The notes beneath the pieces are model-generated. The model saw only the letters and a program-made list of their open reading frames with translations, made no database searches and had not been told where the DNA came from. Shown piece after piece: positions 27,291 to 35,765 of a stretch of DNA of 64,000 bases. Position 1 is the first letter of the stretch. Each line of letters opens with the position of its first letter. The stretch is taken from positions 321,705-385,704 of the forward strand of contig CAWJCH010000010.1 of the NCBI GenBank assembly GCA_963841205.1, read 5' to 3'. The position numbers and the translations under genes are program-made. This DNA comes from CAWAWP01 sp963841205 (lineage in GTDB: Bacteria > Chloroflexota > Ktedonobacteria > Ktedonobacterales > JADMIN01).

Positions 27291-27754
27291 AGTGGATCAC
27301 GAGGGAACATGTCAAAGTGGATCGGGTAGCGTGCCCCTGGCTCATCCGCAAATTCGTGGACTCCGGCGCGGAGTTTCTGTTTGTGCCGACCGATCAGGTG
27401 ATGGCGGTCGCCGAGCACGAGGGCGCGACTCCGTACGATGTGAAGGGCGTGGAGCTGGGACATCACGGCCAGGAATGCTCGTTCGAGGCAATCCTGCGCA
27501 AGTACGACCTGATGAAGGACCCCGCGTTGGCGCTGCTGGGCAAGATCGTCAACGGTGCCGACACCGACAATACCCTTTGGAACCAACCCGAGGGGCCAGG
27601 TCTCGAGGCCATCGCCGAAGGCTTCCGACACCTGGGATACAAAGACGACCACGAGCAAAACGCCGCCGAATGGATTGTCTACGACGCCCTCTATGCCTAT
27701 TGCCAGGCGATGGTGGCGCAGGGCAAGCCCAATGGCGACTTCGCCTCGGCATGA
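27287..27754 (+). CDS. ChrB C-terminal-domain protein (second copy)
   Basis: 155 residues. AAGGAGA precedes ATG 27287. MKWITREHVKVDRVACPWLI, FVDSGAEFLFVPTDQV, GHHGQECSFEAILRKY, IVNGADTDNT and WIVYDALYAYCQAM match the ChrB C-terminal domain. It differs in many positions from the first copy, so the duplication is old or the copies were acquired separately. It is coupled to the propeller stop codon and followed, after a short GCACGAGCAG tandem repeat (27767-27790), by the transporter gene. Confidence 0.88.
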   Translation: MKWITREHVKVDRVACPWLIRKFVDSGAEFLFVPTDQVMAVAEHEGATPYDVKGVELGHHGQECSFEAILRKYDLMKDPALALLGKIVNGADTDNTLWNQPEGPGLEAIAEGFRHLGYKDDHEQNAAEWIVYDALYAYCQAMVAQGKPNGDFASA

Positions 27755-27797
27755 GGGCACGGGCACGAGCAGGCACGAGCAGGCACGAGCGAGGCGC

Positions 27798-29045
27798 ATG
27801 GATAGCTCACTAGACGTGCGCCTCATCACCACGGCGCGCGGGCTGCGCCAGTTTGCCTACAGCATGCTGGGCGTCGTGCTGGCCGTTTCCTTGACCGACG
27901 AAGGACTCTCGCCCACGGCGATTGGCCTACTCGTCTCGGTCTCGCTGGCAGGAGATCTGCTCTCCACCCTACTGATCGGTCGCCAGGCAGATACGTGGGG
28001 GCGCCGTCGCACGCTCGTCGTGCTGGCGTCGCTGATGGCGGCCACGGGGCTGATCTTCGGGCTTGCGCGTTGGTATCCGCTGCTGCTCATCGCCGCGTTC
28101 TTCGGGACACTGGGGACGACCGCCTCGGAGACGGCGCCCTTCCTACCCATCGACCAGGCGATGCTGGGGCAGGTGGGGAAGGCGGAGGGCGGCACCCAGC
28201 GATTTGCCCGCTACAATCTCGTCGCCTCGCTCTCGGGGGCGCTCGGCGCACTGGCGGCGGGGATACCCAATTTCCTCAGTCGCCGAGGGGTGCCGCTGGA
28301 AGGCAGCCTGCGGCTGGTATTCGTGTTGTATACAGTCGCGGCGCTCGCGGTCGTGGCGCTGATCGCGCGGCTCTCGCTCGCGGTGGAGGCGCCTCCACGG
28401 ACGCAGATATCGCGCGCCAAGCCCGCGCGACGCGTGATTCCCGACCTTCAGCGCTCGCGTCGCATCGTGCTGCGGCTCTCCGGACTCTTCGCCGTCGACG
28501 CATTCGCTGGCGGGTTAGTGGCGCAGACGCTGATGGCGCTCTACTTCCATCTGCGCTTCGGGCTGTCGCTCGGGCTGCTCGGCGCACTCTTCTTCGGGGC
28601 TAACCTGCTCTCGGCGTTGTCGTTTCTGGCCGCGCCTGCACTGGCGCGTCGTTTCGGTCTGCTGAACACGATGGTATTCAGCCACCTGCCGAGCAATATC
28701 CTGCTGCTGCTCATGCCGCTCATGCCGACGTTCCCGCTCGCCGCTGTGACGTTGCTGCTGCGGCAGACGCTCTCGCAGCTCGACGTGCCCACGCGCCAGG
28801 CCTACACGATGGCTCTGGTCGATCCCGCGGAGCGCACCGCGGCTGCGAGCGTCACCTCCATCGCGCGCAGCGGTGGGTCGGCGACGAGTCCGGTAATCGC
28901 GGGTGCCCTCTTGCGAGGCCCATTGCTCGTACTGGGCCTGCCATTTCTCCTGGCGGGCGCGCTCAAGGCTGCGTATGACCTGGCGCTGTGGGCGGTCTTT
29001 CGCCGCGTGCACCTACCGGACGCTGGCACGTACCCAGACAAGTAG
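27798..29045 (+). CDS. Major facilitator superfamily transporter
   Basis: 415 residues with about 11-12 hydrophobic helices. The A-motif-like loop GRQADTWGRRRTLVVLASLM after helix two marks an MFS protein, and FGANLLSALSFLAAPALARR repeats the pattern in the second half. It closes the chr-type operon in the place normally taken by the chromate transporter ChrA. Efflux of chromate or another oxyanion is inferred from that context. The start ATG 27798 has GCGAGG upstream and lies just after the tandem repeat. Confidence 0.82.
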   Translation: MDSSLDVRLITTARGLRQFAYSMLGVVLAVSLTDEGLSPTAIGLLVSVSLAGDLLSTLLIGRQADTWGRRRTLVVLASLMAATGLIFGLARWYPLLLIAAFFGTLGTTASETAPFLPIDQAMLGQVGKAEGGTQRFARYNLVASLSGALGALAAGIPNFLSRRGVPLEGSLRLVFVLYTVAALAVVALIARLSLAVEAPPRTQISRAKPARRVIPDLQRSRRIVLRLSGLFAVDAFAGGLVAQTLMALYFHLRFGLSLGLLGALFFGANLLSALSFLAAPALARRFGLLNTMVFSHLPSNILLLLMPLMPTFPLAAVTLLLRQTLSQLDVPTRQAYTMALVDPAERTAAASVTSIARSGGSATSPVIAGALLRGPLLVLGLPFLLAGALKAAYDLALWAVFRRVHLPDAGTYPDK

Positions 29046-29160
29046 CCCATTCGGTCGCGGCGAGATGGACCAATGGCAGCGCGACGAGAAAGCGCAGCCA
29101 TATAGTCGCTACAATTGCGATAGAATTCTTTGATGTGTGCGCTCTGGCGGTGAACGAACC

Positions 29161-30090
29161 ATGGATACGGGACAGTTGGCGGCCTTCGACCGCGTCGTGC
29201 GCGAGGGTGGCTTCGGCCATGCGGCCGAGGCGTTGGGGCTGTCGCAGCCGGCGATCAGCGCGCGTATCGCGGCGTTGGAGGCGGAGGTCGGCGGGCCGCT
29301 CTTCGTCCGAGGCGGGCGGCAATCGGCGCTGACGGAGCGCGGCGCGGCGTTCCTACCCTATGTGCGTCGGGCGCTGGCGCTGCTGGCGGAGGGGCAGGAT
29401 GCGGCGCGGCTCACGCAGGCGGGCGAGCACGGGCGCGTGACGGTCGGCATCATCCCGTCACTGACCGAGACGCTGCTCACGCCGATCGCCCTCGCCTTCG
29501 CGGCGGCACACCCCAAGATGGAGCTGGCCGTGCACGAGGGGAGAGACGACGAGGTGCCCCATCTGCTGCAGGACGGCGCCGCGCAGCTCGCCCTGATGAT
29601 CTGGCCGGCGCTCAACGCGGCGGTGTCTCCGTTGCTGCGCTTCCGCGAGCCGATCGTGCTGATCGTGGCCCCGAGCCACCCGCTGGCCGAGCGCCGCGCC
29701 CTCACGCTCGCGGATGTCTCCGCGCTCGCCGATCCGCTCCACCTGCTGCGCTGGGACGGCGCGACCGGCGTGCTGCTGGATCAACTGGCCCCGCGGGCGA
29801 CCTCGACGATGGAGCTGCCCAGCCTCGCGACGCGCGATCTGGTGCGACGCGGCATCGGCGCGGCGTTCTTCCTGCGGCCGCTCGTCGCCGACGACCTGGA
29901 GGATGGCAGGCTCGTCGAGGTACAGGTCTCCGACCTGCAACCGCTCTCGCGCGAGGGCGCTCTGGTGCGCAGGCAGGACGAGACACCGCTCACCGCCGCC
30001 GCGCGGGCCTTCGTCGCCGCGGTGCGAGGCCATTTACGCGCGACGCATATCCTCACCCACGACCTGCACACCGAGGACGCGACTCCGTAA
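29161..30090 (+). CDS. LysR-family transcriptional regulator
   Basis: 309 residues. The N-terminal winged helix MDTGQLAAFDRVVREGGFGH then AAEALGLSQPAISARIAALE is a clear LTTR DNA-binding domain. The effector domain follows (GRVTVGIIPSLTETLLTPIA, LLRFREPIVLIVAPSHPLAE, SLATRDLVRRGIGAAFFLRP). It comes 115 bases after the transporter gene in the same direction, so it may regulate that operon, though LTTR targets are more often divergent. A TAGAAT near 29121 may be its -10. Ligand unknown. Confidence 0.9.
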   Translation: MDTGQLAAFDRVVREGGFGHAAEALGLSQPAISARIAALEAEVGGPLFVRGGRQSALTERGAAFLPYVRRALALLAEGQDAARLTQAGEHGRVTVGIIPSLTETLLTPIALAFAAAHPKMELAVHEGRDDEVPHLLQDGAAQLALMIWPALNAAVSPLLRFREPIVLIVAPSHPLAERRALTLADVSALADPLHLLRWDGATGVLLDQLAPRATSTMELPSLATRDLVRRGIGAAFFLRPLVADDLEDGRLVEVQVSDLQPLSREGALVRRQDETPLTAAARAFVAAVRGHLRATHILTHDLHTEDATP

Positions 30091-30234
30091 CGGCACGCTT
30101 CAACCTCCGCATCCGAGGCCAAGCGAAAGAAGAGATCGTAGAGGGAGCGACTCGGGATCACCCAGGTATGATGGGTGCGCTATCCCCAATTCGTCTAGGG
30201 CTCATTCAGCACGCCAGCCGTGGAGGATCACACC

Positions 30235-30783
30235 ATGACGTTTCAAGCGTATCTGGACACGATCTACGCCAAGACGGGGATGAGACCGGAGCAGTTCAAG
30301 GCGCTGGCCGAGGAGAAGGGACTCACCACGCACGCGGCGATCGTGTCGTGGCTGACGACGGAGTATGGCCTGGGCATCGGGCATGCCAGGGCGCTCGTCG
30401 TGGTGATCCTGCACCAGGAGGATCACCATACGCCGCTGGAGGAGCACGTCGCCAAGCACTTCACCGGCGGCAAGGCGCGCTGGAAAGCGCCATACGACAC
30501 CCTCTTTGCCGAGGTCAACGGCTTCGGGCCGGATGTGCACGTTTCGCCCGGCTCCACCTATATCAGCCTGCTGCGCGGCGCGAAGAAGTTCGCCATCGTG
30601 CAGGTGACTGCCAACCGGCTCGACCTCGGCATCAAGTTGAAGGGCGCCCCGGCAGAAGGGCGCTTCGAGGAGGCCGGCGCGTGGAACTCGATGGTGACGC
30701 ACCGCGTGCGCATCGACGACCCGTCGCAGCTCGACGCAGAGGTGATCGCCTGGCTGCGCAAGGCCCACGACAAGGTCGCGTAA
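30235..30783 (+). CDS. DUF4287-DUF5655 protein
   Basis: 182 residues. The first 70 residues (MTFQAYLDTIYAKTGMRPEQ and HAAIVSWLTTEYGLGIGHAR) match the DUF4287 helical domain. The C-terminal 110 residues (APYDTLFAEVNGFGPDVHVS, YISLLRGAKKFAIVQVTA and RVRIDDPSQLDAEVIAWLRK) match DUF5655, a nucleic-acid- or transport-associated domain of unknown activity. The two-domain arrangement is common in soil bacteria. GGAGG lies upstream of ATG 30235. Confidence 0.82.
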   Translation: MTFQAYLDTIYAKTGMRPEQFKALAEEKGLTTHAAIVSWLTTEYGLGIGHARALVVVILHQEDHHTPLEEHVAKHFTGGKARWKAPYDTLFAEVNGFGPDVHVSPGSTYISLLRGAKKFAIVQVTANRLDLGIKLKGAPAEGRFEEAGAWNSMVTHRVRIDDPSQLDAEVIAWLRKAHDKVA

Positions 30784-30846
30784 CCGCGCCGCTCGCGCGT
30801 CCACCGCAGTACACCTGCCACGCACCTCGGCGCCTCCTTTGACACT

Positions 30847-30866
30847 CCCCCGGCGAAGGCCGGGGG
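30847..30866 (-). other. Right-end hairpin of TnpB element
   Basis: CCCCCGGC (30847-30854), loop GAAG, GCCGGGGG (30859-30866). It directly follows the tnpB reading frame on the minus strand and is the likely 3' boundary structure of the element and of its guide RNA scaffold. Confidence 0.6.
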
Positions 30867-30888
30867 ATTCTCGGTTCTCCGCCGCGGC

Positions 30889-32044
30889 CTACGCCACGGC
30901 TCCCCGAAGGCTCTGCCCGAGCCGTTCTCTCTTCCTGGCAGCGTTCACGTCGCGGTGTAGGCTCGGGCCGCAATCCGGGCAGCAAGGCCAGCGGACGGAT
31001 AAGCCTTTGGCGACGAGCACGCCACAGCCAGAACACGTCTGGCTGGTGTAGGCAGGATTCACCGCAACGACTCGCTTCCCGGCGCACGCTGCCTTGAAAG
31101 CAAGGATGCTCACGAACGCGCCCCAGCCGGCGTCCGCGATGGACTTGGCCAGATGGTGGTTCTTAAGCCTGTTGGCCGACCTGCACGTCTTCGTGCGAGA
31201 TCGCCTCGTACCGCCGCACGAGCTGAAGCGCAGCCTTGTGGGGGAAGTCTCGGCGTTGCCGCCTGACCGTTTGGTGAGCCTTCGCCAGCGAGGCAACCGC
31301 CTGCAAGAAGGCGGTTGCTGCCTTTCTTCCTGCGGGACACCCGGCGTTGGGCCGTTTTCAGTCTGCGCGCGGCCCTGCGGTAGCAGGCAGGGGTATGCAT
31401 CATGGTGCCGTTAGCCAAGGTGGCAAACGACCCCACACCCAAGTCTATGCCCGTCGCGTGTCCAGTGCGCTCCAAGGGCTGTACTGGGACATCGACGCAC
31501 GAGAAACAGGCGTACCAGCCGTCCGCCTCTTGGTGCGAATGGTGACGGTCTTGGGTGCCCCTTCCAGCGCGCGGCTCCACCGCACCGCCACACGCCCGAT
31601 TTTCGACAAGACGAGAAACCCGTTATCCAGGCGTGCGCCGTTGTCGGATTGTTTGGAGGTGAAGCTGTCGTCGCGGTTCTGTCCCTGGAAACGTGGGTAG
31701 CCCGGTTTCTCCTCGGCCCCGACTTTACCCCGCCGAAAGAACGCCTGGAAGAACGCCTGAAAGAACGCCTGGAAGGCGCGATCAAGCCGCGTCAAGACAT
31801 CCTGCAACACCTGGGCGTGGAGGTCCTGCTCTTCCGGGCGAACGTCCTTGACCCCTGGCAACTGGGCGCTTTGCATGGCGAGGGTGACGCGCACGCCGCG
31901 CTTCTGCCAGGCGTCGCGGCGCTCTTGCAAGGCGGCGTTGTAGAGCTCGCGGCAGCGACGCACGACAAACGCCATCGCTCGCTCCTGTTCAGGAGTCGGC
32001 CGGAGTTTGTACGTATACGTTTTGCGTACGGCCTGCTCGTTCAT
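30889..32044 (-). pseudogene. tnpB: TnpB RNA-guided nuclease, several frameshifts
   Basis: Starts at 32044 with RKTYTYKLRPTPEQERAMAF. The protein can be followed only by changing frame near 31535, near 31290 and near 31170. RuvC motifs are all present in one frame or another: Asp in GIDLGVGSFATLANG, Glu in YEAISHEDVQVGQQ, and Asp in HRDVNAARK, with the zinc finger CSGCG...CCPDCG. A stretch of near-repeats FQAFFQAFFQAFF is coded near 31740-31770. TnpB cuts DNA guided by an RNA from the element end; this copy cannot make a full protein unless the indels are read errors. Confidence 0.85.
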
Positions 32045-32087
32045 GCCTATCTATTCTGCCCGATTGCCGCGACACCGGCAAGGCGTA

Positions 32088-32136
32088 GGGGCCATTCATC
32101 CCCTGCTTGAAAGCAGGGGATGAATGGCCCCTTTTT
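32088..32136 (+). terminator. 21-bp perfect stem followed by T5
   Basis: Arms 32088-32108 and 32111-32131 are exact complements with a two-base loop, followed by TTTTT at 32132-32136. It could terminate plus-strand transcription or be the left-end structure of the TnpB element; it lies 44 bases upstream of the tnpB start. Confidence 0.65.
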
Positions 32137-32248
32137 GTAAATTGACGGCGAAGATGGACGTAGTACGAGTGCGGCGACTCTTCGCGAGCAACGTGCTCCA
32201 CGCCGCGCTACGAAACGATCTCCTCTTTATTGCGCCGGAGCGAAGAGC

Positions 32249-32941
32249 ATGAAGTACGCCGCGATGCGGCTGCGGATGCTGGCGGTGATGCTTGCGGTCG
32301 CCACGCTGGCGGCGGGCTGCAGTGCAGGGTCGAGCGCGCGCACGGCACCGACGGCCACGCCGATCCGCCCGGCGACGGCCACGCCGATCCCGACCGTGCT
32401 CTACCGGGCGGATTGGTCGCGCGGCGCGGACGGCTGGCAGTTGCCCCCGCACTGGTCGATCCAAGACGGCGCGCTGGTCAACGACGGCGGCGGAGTCGAG
32501 GCGATCCCGATGCCCTACACCGTGACCGTGCCCGACTACGAGGTCGATCTGGTGGCGCGGGTGGTCGACGTCGCGTTGCCGCAGAACTGCGGCAACCTCT
32601 TCGGCATGCGGGCAGCGGACGCCAGCGCCAACGAGCTCTACTACGCGCAGATCTACTGCATGGGCACGCACCCGCAGAATCCCGCCGAGTCGCTCCTCTA
32701 CGTGGATGGGGACGGCAATCCCCTCGCCGCGACCGCCGATTTCGCGCTGAACAACGACGTGAAGACGTACCGCGTGCAGGTGCACGGCAAGGGCATCCGC
32801 TTCTTCCCCAATTCGGCGGCGGCCAACGGTGGGGTGCATGCGCCGCTGCTGCTCGCGCCAGCGACGTTCAGCCTGCTCGACCAACATGTGCAGCTCGTCA
32901 TCACGCAGTTCGCCGTGCTCAAACTGAACGCGATCGGGTAG
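32249..32941 (+). CDS. Lipoprotein, tandem paralogue 1
   Basis: 230 residues. The signal MRLRMLAVMLAVATLAAGCS ends in a lipobox (LAAGC). A Thr/Pro-rich linker leads to a domain with VLYRADWSRGADGWQLPPHW, IPMPYTVTVPDYEVDLVARV, ELYYAQIYCMGTHP and KTYRVQVHGKGIRFFPNSAA. The 'damage-then-W' start and beta pattern resemble concanavalin-like (DUF1080/LamG-type) sandwich domains, which often bind or cut glycans. It is about 60 percent identical by eye to the next gene. GGAG lies ahead of ATG 32249. Confidence 0.75.
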   Translation: MKYAAMRLRMLAVMLAVATLAAGCSAGSSARTAPTATPIRPATATPIPTVLYRADWSRGADGWQLPPHWSIQDGALVNDGGGVEAIPMPYTVTVPDYEVDLVARVVDVALPQNCGNLFGMRAADASANELYYAQIYCMGTHPQNPAESLLYVDGDGNPLAATADFALNNDVKTYRVQVHGKGIRFFPNSAAANGGVHAPLLLAPATFSLLDQHVQLVITQFAVLKLNAIG

Positions 32942-33096
32942 CGCATCGGAGATGTACGCAGGCCCCAGTCTGAAGCGCCGCGTAAATGCGTCCGGCCATG
33001 CACGTGTTAGTGTTACCGGCACAGCGGCAGCCCGTTGATGCGACGCCGGTGCCGCTCAGGGGACAACTCCGTCCGCAGAGTGTGGGAGCGCAACGC

Positions 33097-33813
33097 ATGA
33101 AGGTTTCTGCCATCAAGATGCGGATGCTGACGATACTGATCGTCGCGGTGGTCGCGCTGCTGACGGGATGCGCCACGGGGTCGAGCGCGAAGGTGACGCC
33201 GACGACCACGCCACTGAGCACTTCGACGCCCACGGCGATCCCCACGGTGCTGTACCAGGCGGACTGGTCGCACGGCGCGGGCGGCTGGACGTTGCCGGCC
33301 CATTGGTCGATCCAGGGCGGCATGCTGGTCAACGACGGCAAGGGTTTCGATCCGATCCCGATGCCCTACACGGTGACGACGCCCGACTATGAGGTCGACC
33401 TGGTCGCGAAGGCGGCGGCCATCACCACGCCGTCGTCGTGCCTGCAACTCTATGGCATCGAGGCGCTGGACGGCGGTGGAAACCAGCTCTACTATGCGCA
33501 GATCTACTGTTTCGGGACGAGCCCGTCGCACCATCCGGCCGCATCGCTGCTCGCGGTGACCGCGCAAGGCTCGACCGGCTGGGCCACCGCCGACTTCTTC
33601 CCGAACGACGACTGGAAGACGTATCGGATACAAGTCCACAACAAGGGCATCCGCTTCTTCCCGAATGCGTCGGCGGCGAATGGGGGCTTAAACGCGCCCG
33701 TGACGCTCTCGCCGGCGACGTTCAGGTTGCTGGACCAGGACATGCCGCTCGTCATCAGCAAATTCGCGGTGCTGAAGCTGGACCCGCTCGGCAAGGGCGC
33801 GTTCGGCAACTAA
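33097..33813 (+). CDS. Lipoprotein, tandem paralogue 2
   Basis: 238 residues from ATG 33097 (GGGAG upstream). The signal ends VVALLTGCATG. The domain repeats the first paralogue motif by motif: VLYQADWSHGAGGWTLPAHW, PIPMPYTVTTPDYEVDLVAK, QLYYAQIYCFGTSP and KTYRIQVHNKGIRFFPNASA. Both keep two Cys in the same places (one before the YYAQIYC motif), so a disulfide is likely. The pair probably arose by tandem duplication. An outer-surface carbohydrate- or matrix-binding role is inference. Confidence 0.75.
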   Translation: MKVSAIKMRMLTILIVAVVALLTGCATGSSAKVTPTTTPLSTSTPTAIPTVLYQADWSHGAGGWTLPAHWSIQGGMLVNDGKGFDPIPMPYTVTTPDYEVDLVAKAAAITTPSSCLQLYGIEALDGGGNQLYYAQIYCFGTSPSHHPAASLLAVTAQGSTGWATADFFPNDDWKTYRIQVHNKGIRFFPNASAANGGLNAPVTLSPATFRLLDQDMPLVISKFAVLKLDPLGKGAFGN

Positions 33814-33821
33814 CTCGCGAT

Positions 33822-34646
33822 CTAGACGACGGCGTAGCGCACGCGGTAGCTGAGGTACCACGGCGGGGCGTCGGCGGCGAAGAGCGCGGCGGCCCGCGCG
33901 CGGAAGACGTCGAGCTTGAGCTGCTGCTCGGTGACGAGGCCACGCCGCAGGACGATCGAGGCGGAATTGCTAAGCATCAGGCCGATGTACCGGTCGGCGT
34001 CGCCCTGCTCGATCGAGTGCATCCCGATCTCGCGGGCGAGGCGAAAGACGCCGCTCTCTCGCATGCGACCGAGGTGGCCAGTCTTGAGCTCGCCGAGGCC
34101 GAGGCCGAGATCGACCGGGAATCCGGCGAAGAGCGGATCGAGCACCGCTTTGAAGTCGTCGTAGAGTTGATCGGTCTCGGGGGTGATGACCGGCGGCCAG
34201 TCGTAGTCATAGGCGGCGAAGACGCCGCCGGGGCGCAGGATGCGAGCGACCTCGGCGAAGGTCGGCTGCGCGTCCATCCAGTGCAGCGACTGCGAGGCGG
34301 TGACGAGATCGGCGCAGGCGTCGGGCAGGCCGGTGGCGTGCGAGAGGCCCGCGCGAAAGCTGACGTGCGCGAAGGTACCCTGGCCGGCGCCCTTGCGCTC
34401 GGCCTGCGCGCGCATGTCGTCATTGGGATCGATGCCGATCACCTCGTCGGCGCGCTCGGCCCAGGCATACGTCGAAAGGCCGGTGCCGCTGCCGAGATCG
34501 ACGACGAGCCGGGGCCGGGCGACGTGGGCGAGCTGCGGCATGAGGTCGAGCAGCGCGTCGGGCGTGCGCGGGCGATAGGCATCGTATGAGCCCGCCACGC
34601 CGGTCCAGATACCGACGAGGACATCACGATCATTGGTTTGGGACAT
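33822..34646 (-). CDS. SAM-dependent class I methyltransferase
   Basis: 274 residues from ATG 34646 with AAAGGA upstream. GVAGSYDAYRPRTPDALL precedes SAM motif I VVDLGSGTGLSTYAWA, the acidic residue of motif II in VIGIDPNDDM, and ADLVTASQSLHWMD with motif IV. The layout matches UbiE/Methyltransf_11 family enzymes acting on small molecules. Substrate unknown. It is convergent with the second lipoprotein, eight bases apart. Confidence 0.88.
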   Translation of the reverse strand: MSQTNDRDVLVGIWTGVAGSYDAYRPRTPDALLDLMPQLAHVARPRLVVDLGSGTGLSTYAWAERADEVIGIDPNDDMRAQAERKGAGQGTFAHVSFRAGLSHATGLPDACADLVTASQSLHWMDAQPTFAEVARILRPGGVFAAYDYDWPPVITPETDQLYDDFKAVLDPLFAGFPVDLGLGLGELKTGHLGRMRESGVFRLAREIGMHSIEQGDADRYIGLMLSNSASIVLRRGLVTEQQLKLDVFRARAAALFAADAPPWYLSYRVRYAVV

Positions 34647-34710
34647 GCGCGATTCCTTTGGTGACAGTGGTGACGAGTGGTGACGAGGAGAACGTGCGGG
34701 AATGGGTACT

Positions 34711-35633
34711 TCATGGCTGGACGAGCGTGGCATTCGGCGCCAACGGCAGGTCGCTCGCGACGTAGGCGCGGCCGTCGATGCCGACGAAGTAGAGCGCGCC
34801 GTCGGCGCCTTGCACACGCCAGAGCGGCTCGAATTCGTTGTAGCCCCCGCCATTCCAGATGATAGTTGGACGGGGCGGACCGGCCTGCGGATTCAGCGCG
34901 AAATCCACCAACTGCGGGGCTGTGCCGGATCGAACGGCCACGCCACGCTGCGAGACGAGCGCACTGACCGCAGCTTCCGCCGAGAGGCCGTCCCAAGGGA
35001 AGGGCCTGGCGTTACGTGGATCGCTCAACGCCATCTGACCGAAAGACGAGATGCGAAGTCGCTGTTTCGCGGGATCGTACTGCACACTGTACACCACGGA
35101 TCCGACTCCAGCGCCTGCCGCTCTGATGACGAAATACGGCAGGTCCATCCCTTGAGCGCCTGATCCCGTGGTGGCATTCAGCACAAGCACAGGCGCGTCG
35201 AAACGAAAGACAACGCTCGCTCCGGCCTGCGCCTCATCGGCGGGTGACTGGTAGTCGGGGCAGGCCCGCAGCGCGGCGAACACGTCGGCGGCAGAGGTGG
35301 AGGCAACGGGCGTCCACGTATCCGGCAGGGGCGGGCAGGTCGGCTGCCCCGGTTCTCGCAGGTAGCGAGATGTTTGCCCGTGCCCGTGCTGGAAGGCGTG
35401 CCGCCACAGGGCGGACCCGACGAGTATGCGAGCTTGGCAGCGTCATTCACGGAAACGCAGACCGTTGGCGTTGACCGAGAGGCTAACGGCGCTTTGGACG
35501 TTGAGGAGTCGTTCTGGGAGAAGACGCTCGTGCCACACGCTGCGAGCAGGAGAAAAGTCGCGGCGAGCGCAAGCGGCGCGCCCCTTCGCTTGGCGGAACG
35601 TAGACGCCATCGCGCGATCAGTTTGCCGCTCAT
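34711..35633 (-). pseudogene. Lipoprotein of unknown function, one frameshift
   Basis: The gene starts at 35633 with a basic N-terminus and signal RGAPLALAATFLLLAACGTS (lipobox LAAC). The frame must shift near 35360: before it runs GTPSSTGTGKHLATC, and after it a cysteine-containing segment (PTCPPLPDTWTPVASTS) continues into VFAALRACPDYQSP and a domain with GMDLPYFVIRAAGAGVGSVV, RNARPFPWDGLSAEAAVSAL and EPLWRVQGADGALYFVGIDG. Together about 307 residues. No family is recognised. One indel separates the halves; the second half alone has no ribosome site. Confidence 0.6.
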
Positions 35634-35765
35634 CTCTGCTCCAGCCTACGCGCCGGCGGCGCTCGCCTTTGGAATCATGCTCCCTTGCTCAACTCGATGA
35701 TAGCACGGGTGGACCGGCGCGGAGAGTGGCGCAGTTCATAGATGTGCCCGCATGATCTCACGATC

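Larger units (their letters stand above)
30842..32136 (-). mobile_element. IS200/IS605-type element, TnpB only
   Basis: A tnpB gene on the minus strand is bracketed by a G/C hairpin at 30847-30866 on the 3' side, of the CACTCCCCCGGC type found at right ends of this family, and a 44-base hairpin at 32088-32131 on the 5' side. No TnpA (Y1 transposase) gene is present. The 3' end of tnpB with the hairpin is where the omega RNA of active TnpB systems lies. Exact ends are uncertain because these elements have no terminal inverted repeats or target duplications. Confidence 0.7.

Noticed and set aside
27760..27790. Tandem GCACGAGCAG repeats as a regulatory iteron set
   Set aside because: Only three short copies directly before a start codon; no dyad symmetry or replication gene. 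Treated as a simple repeat.
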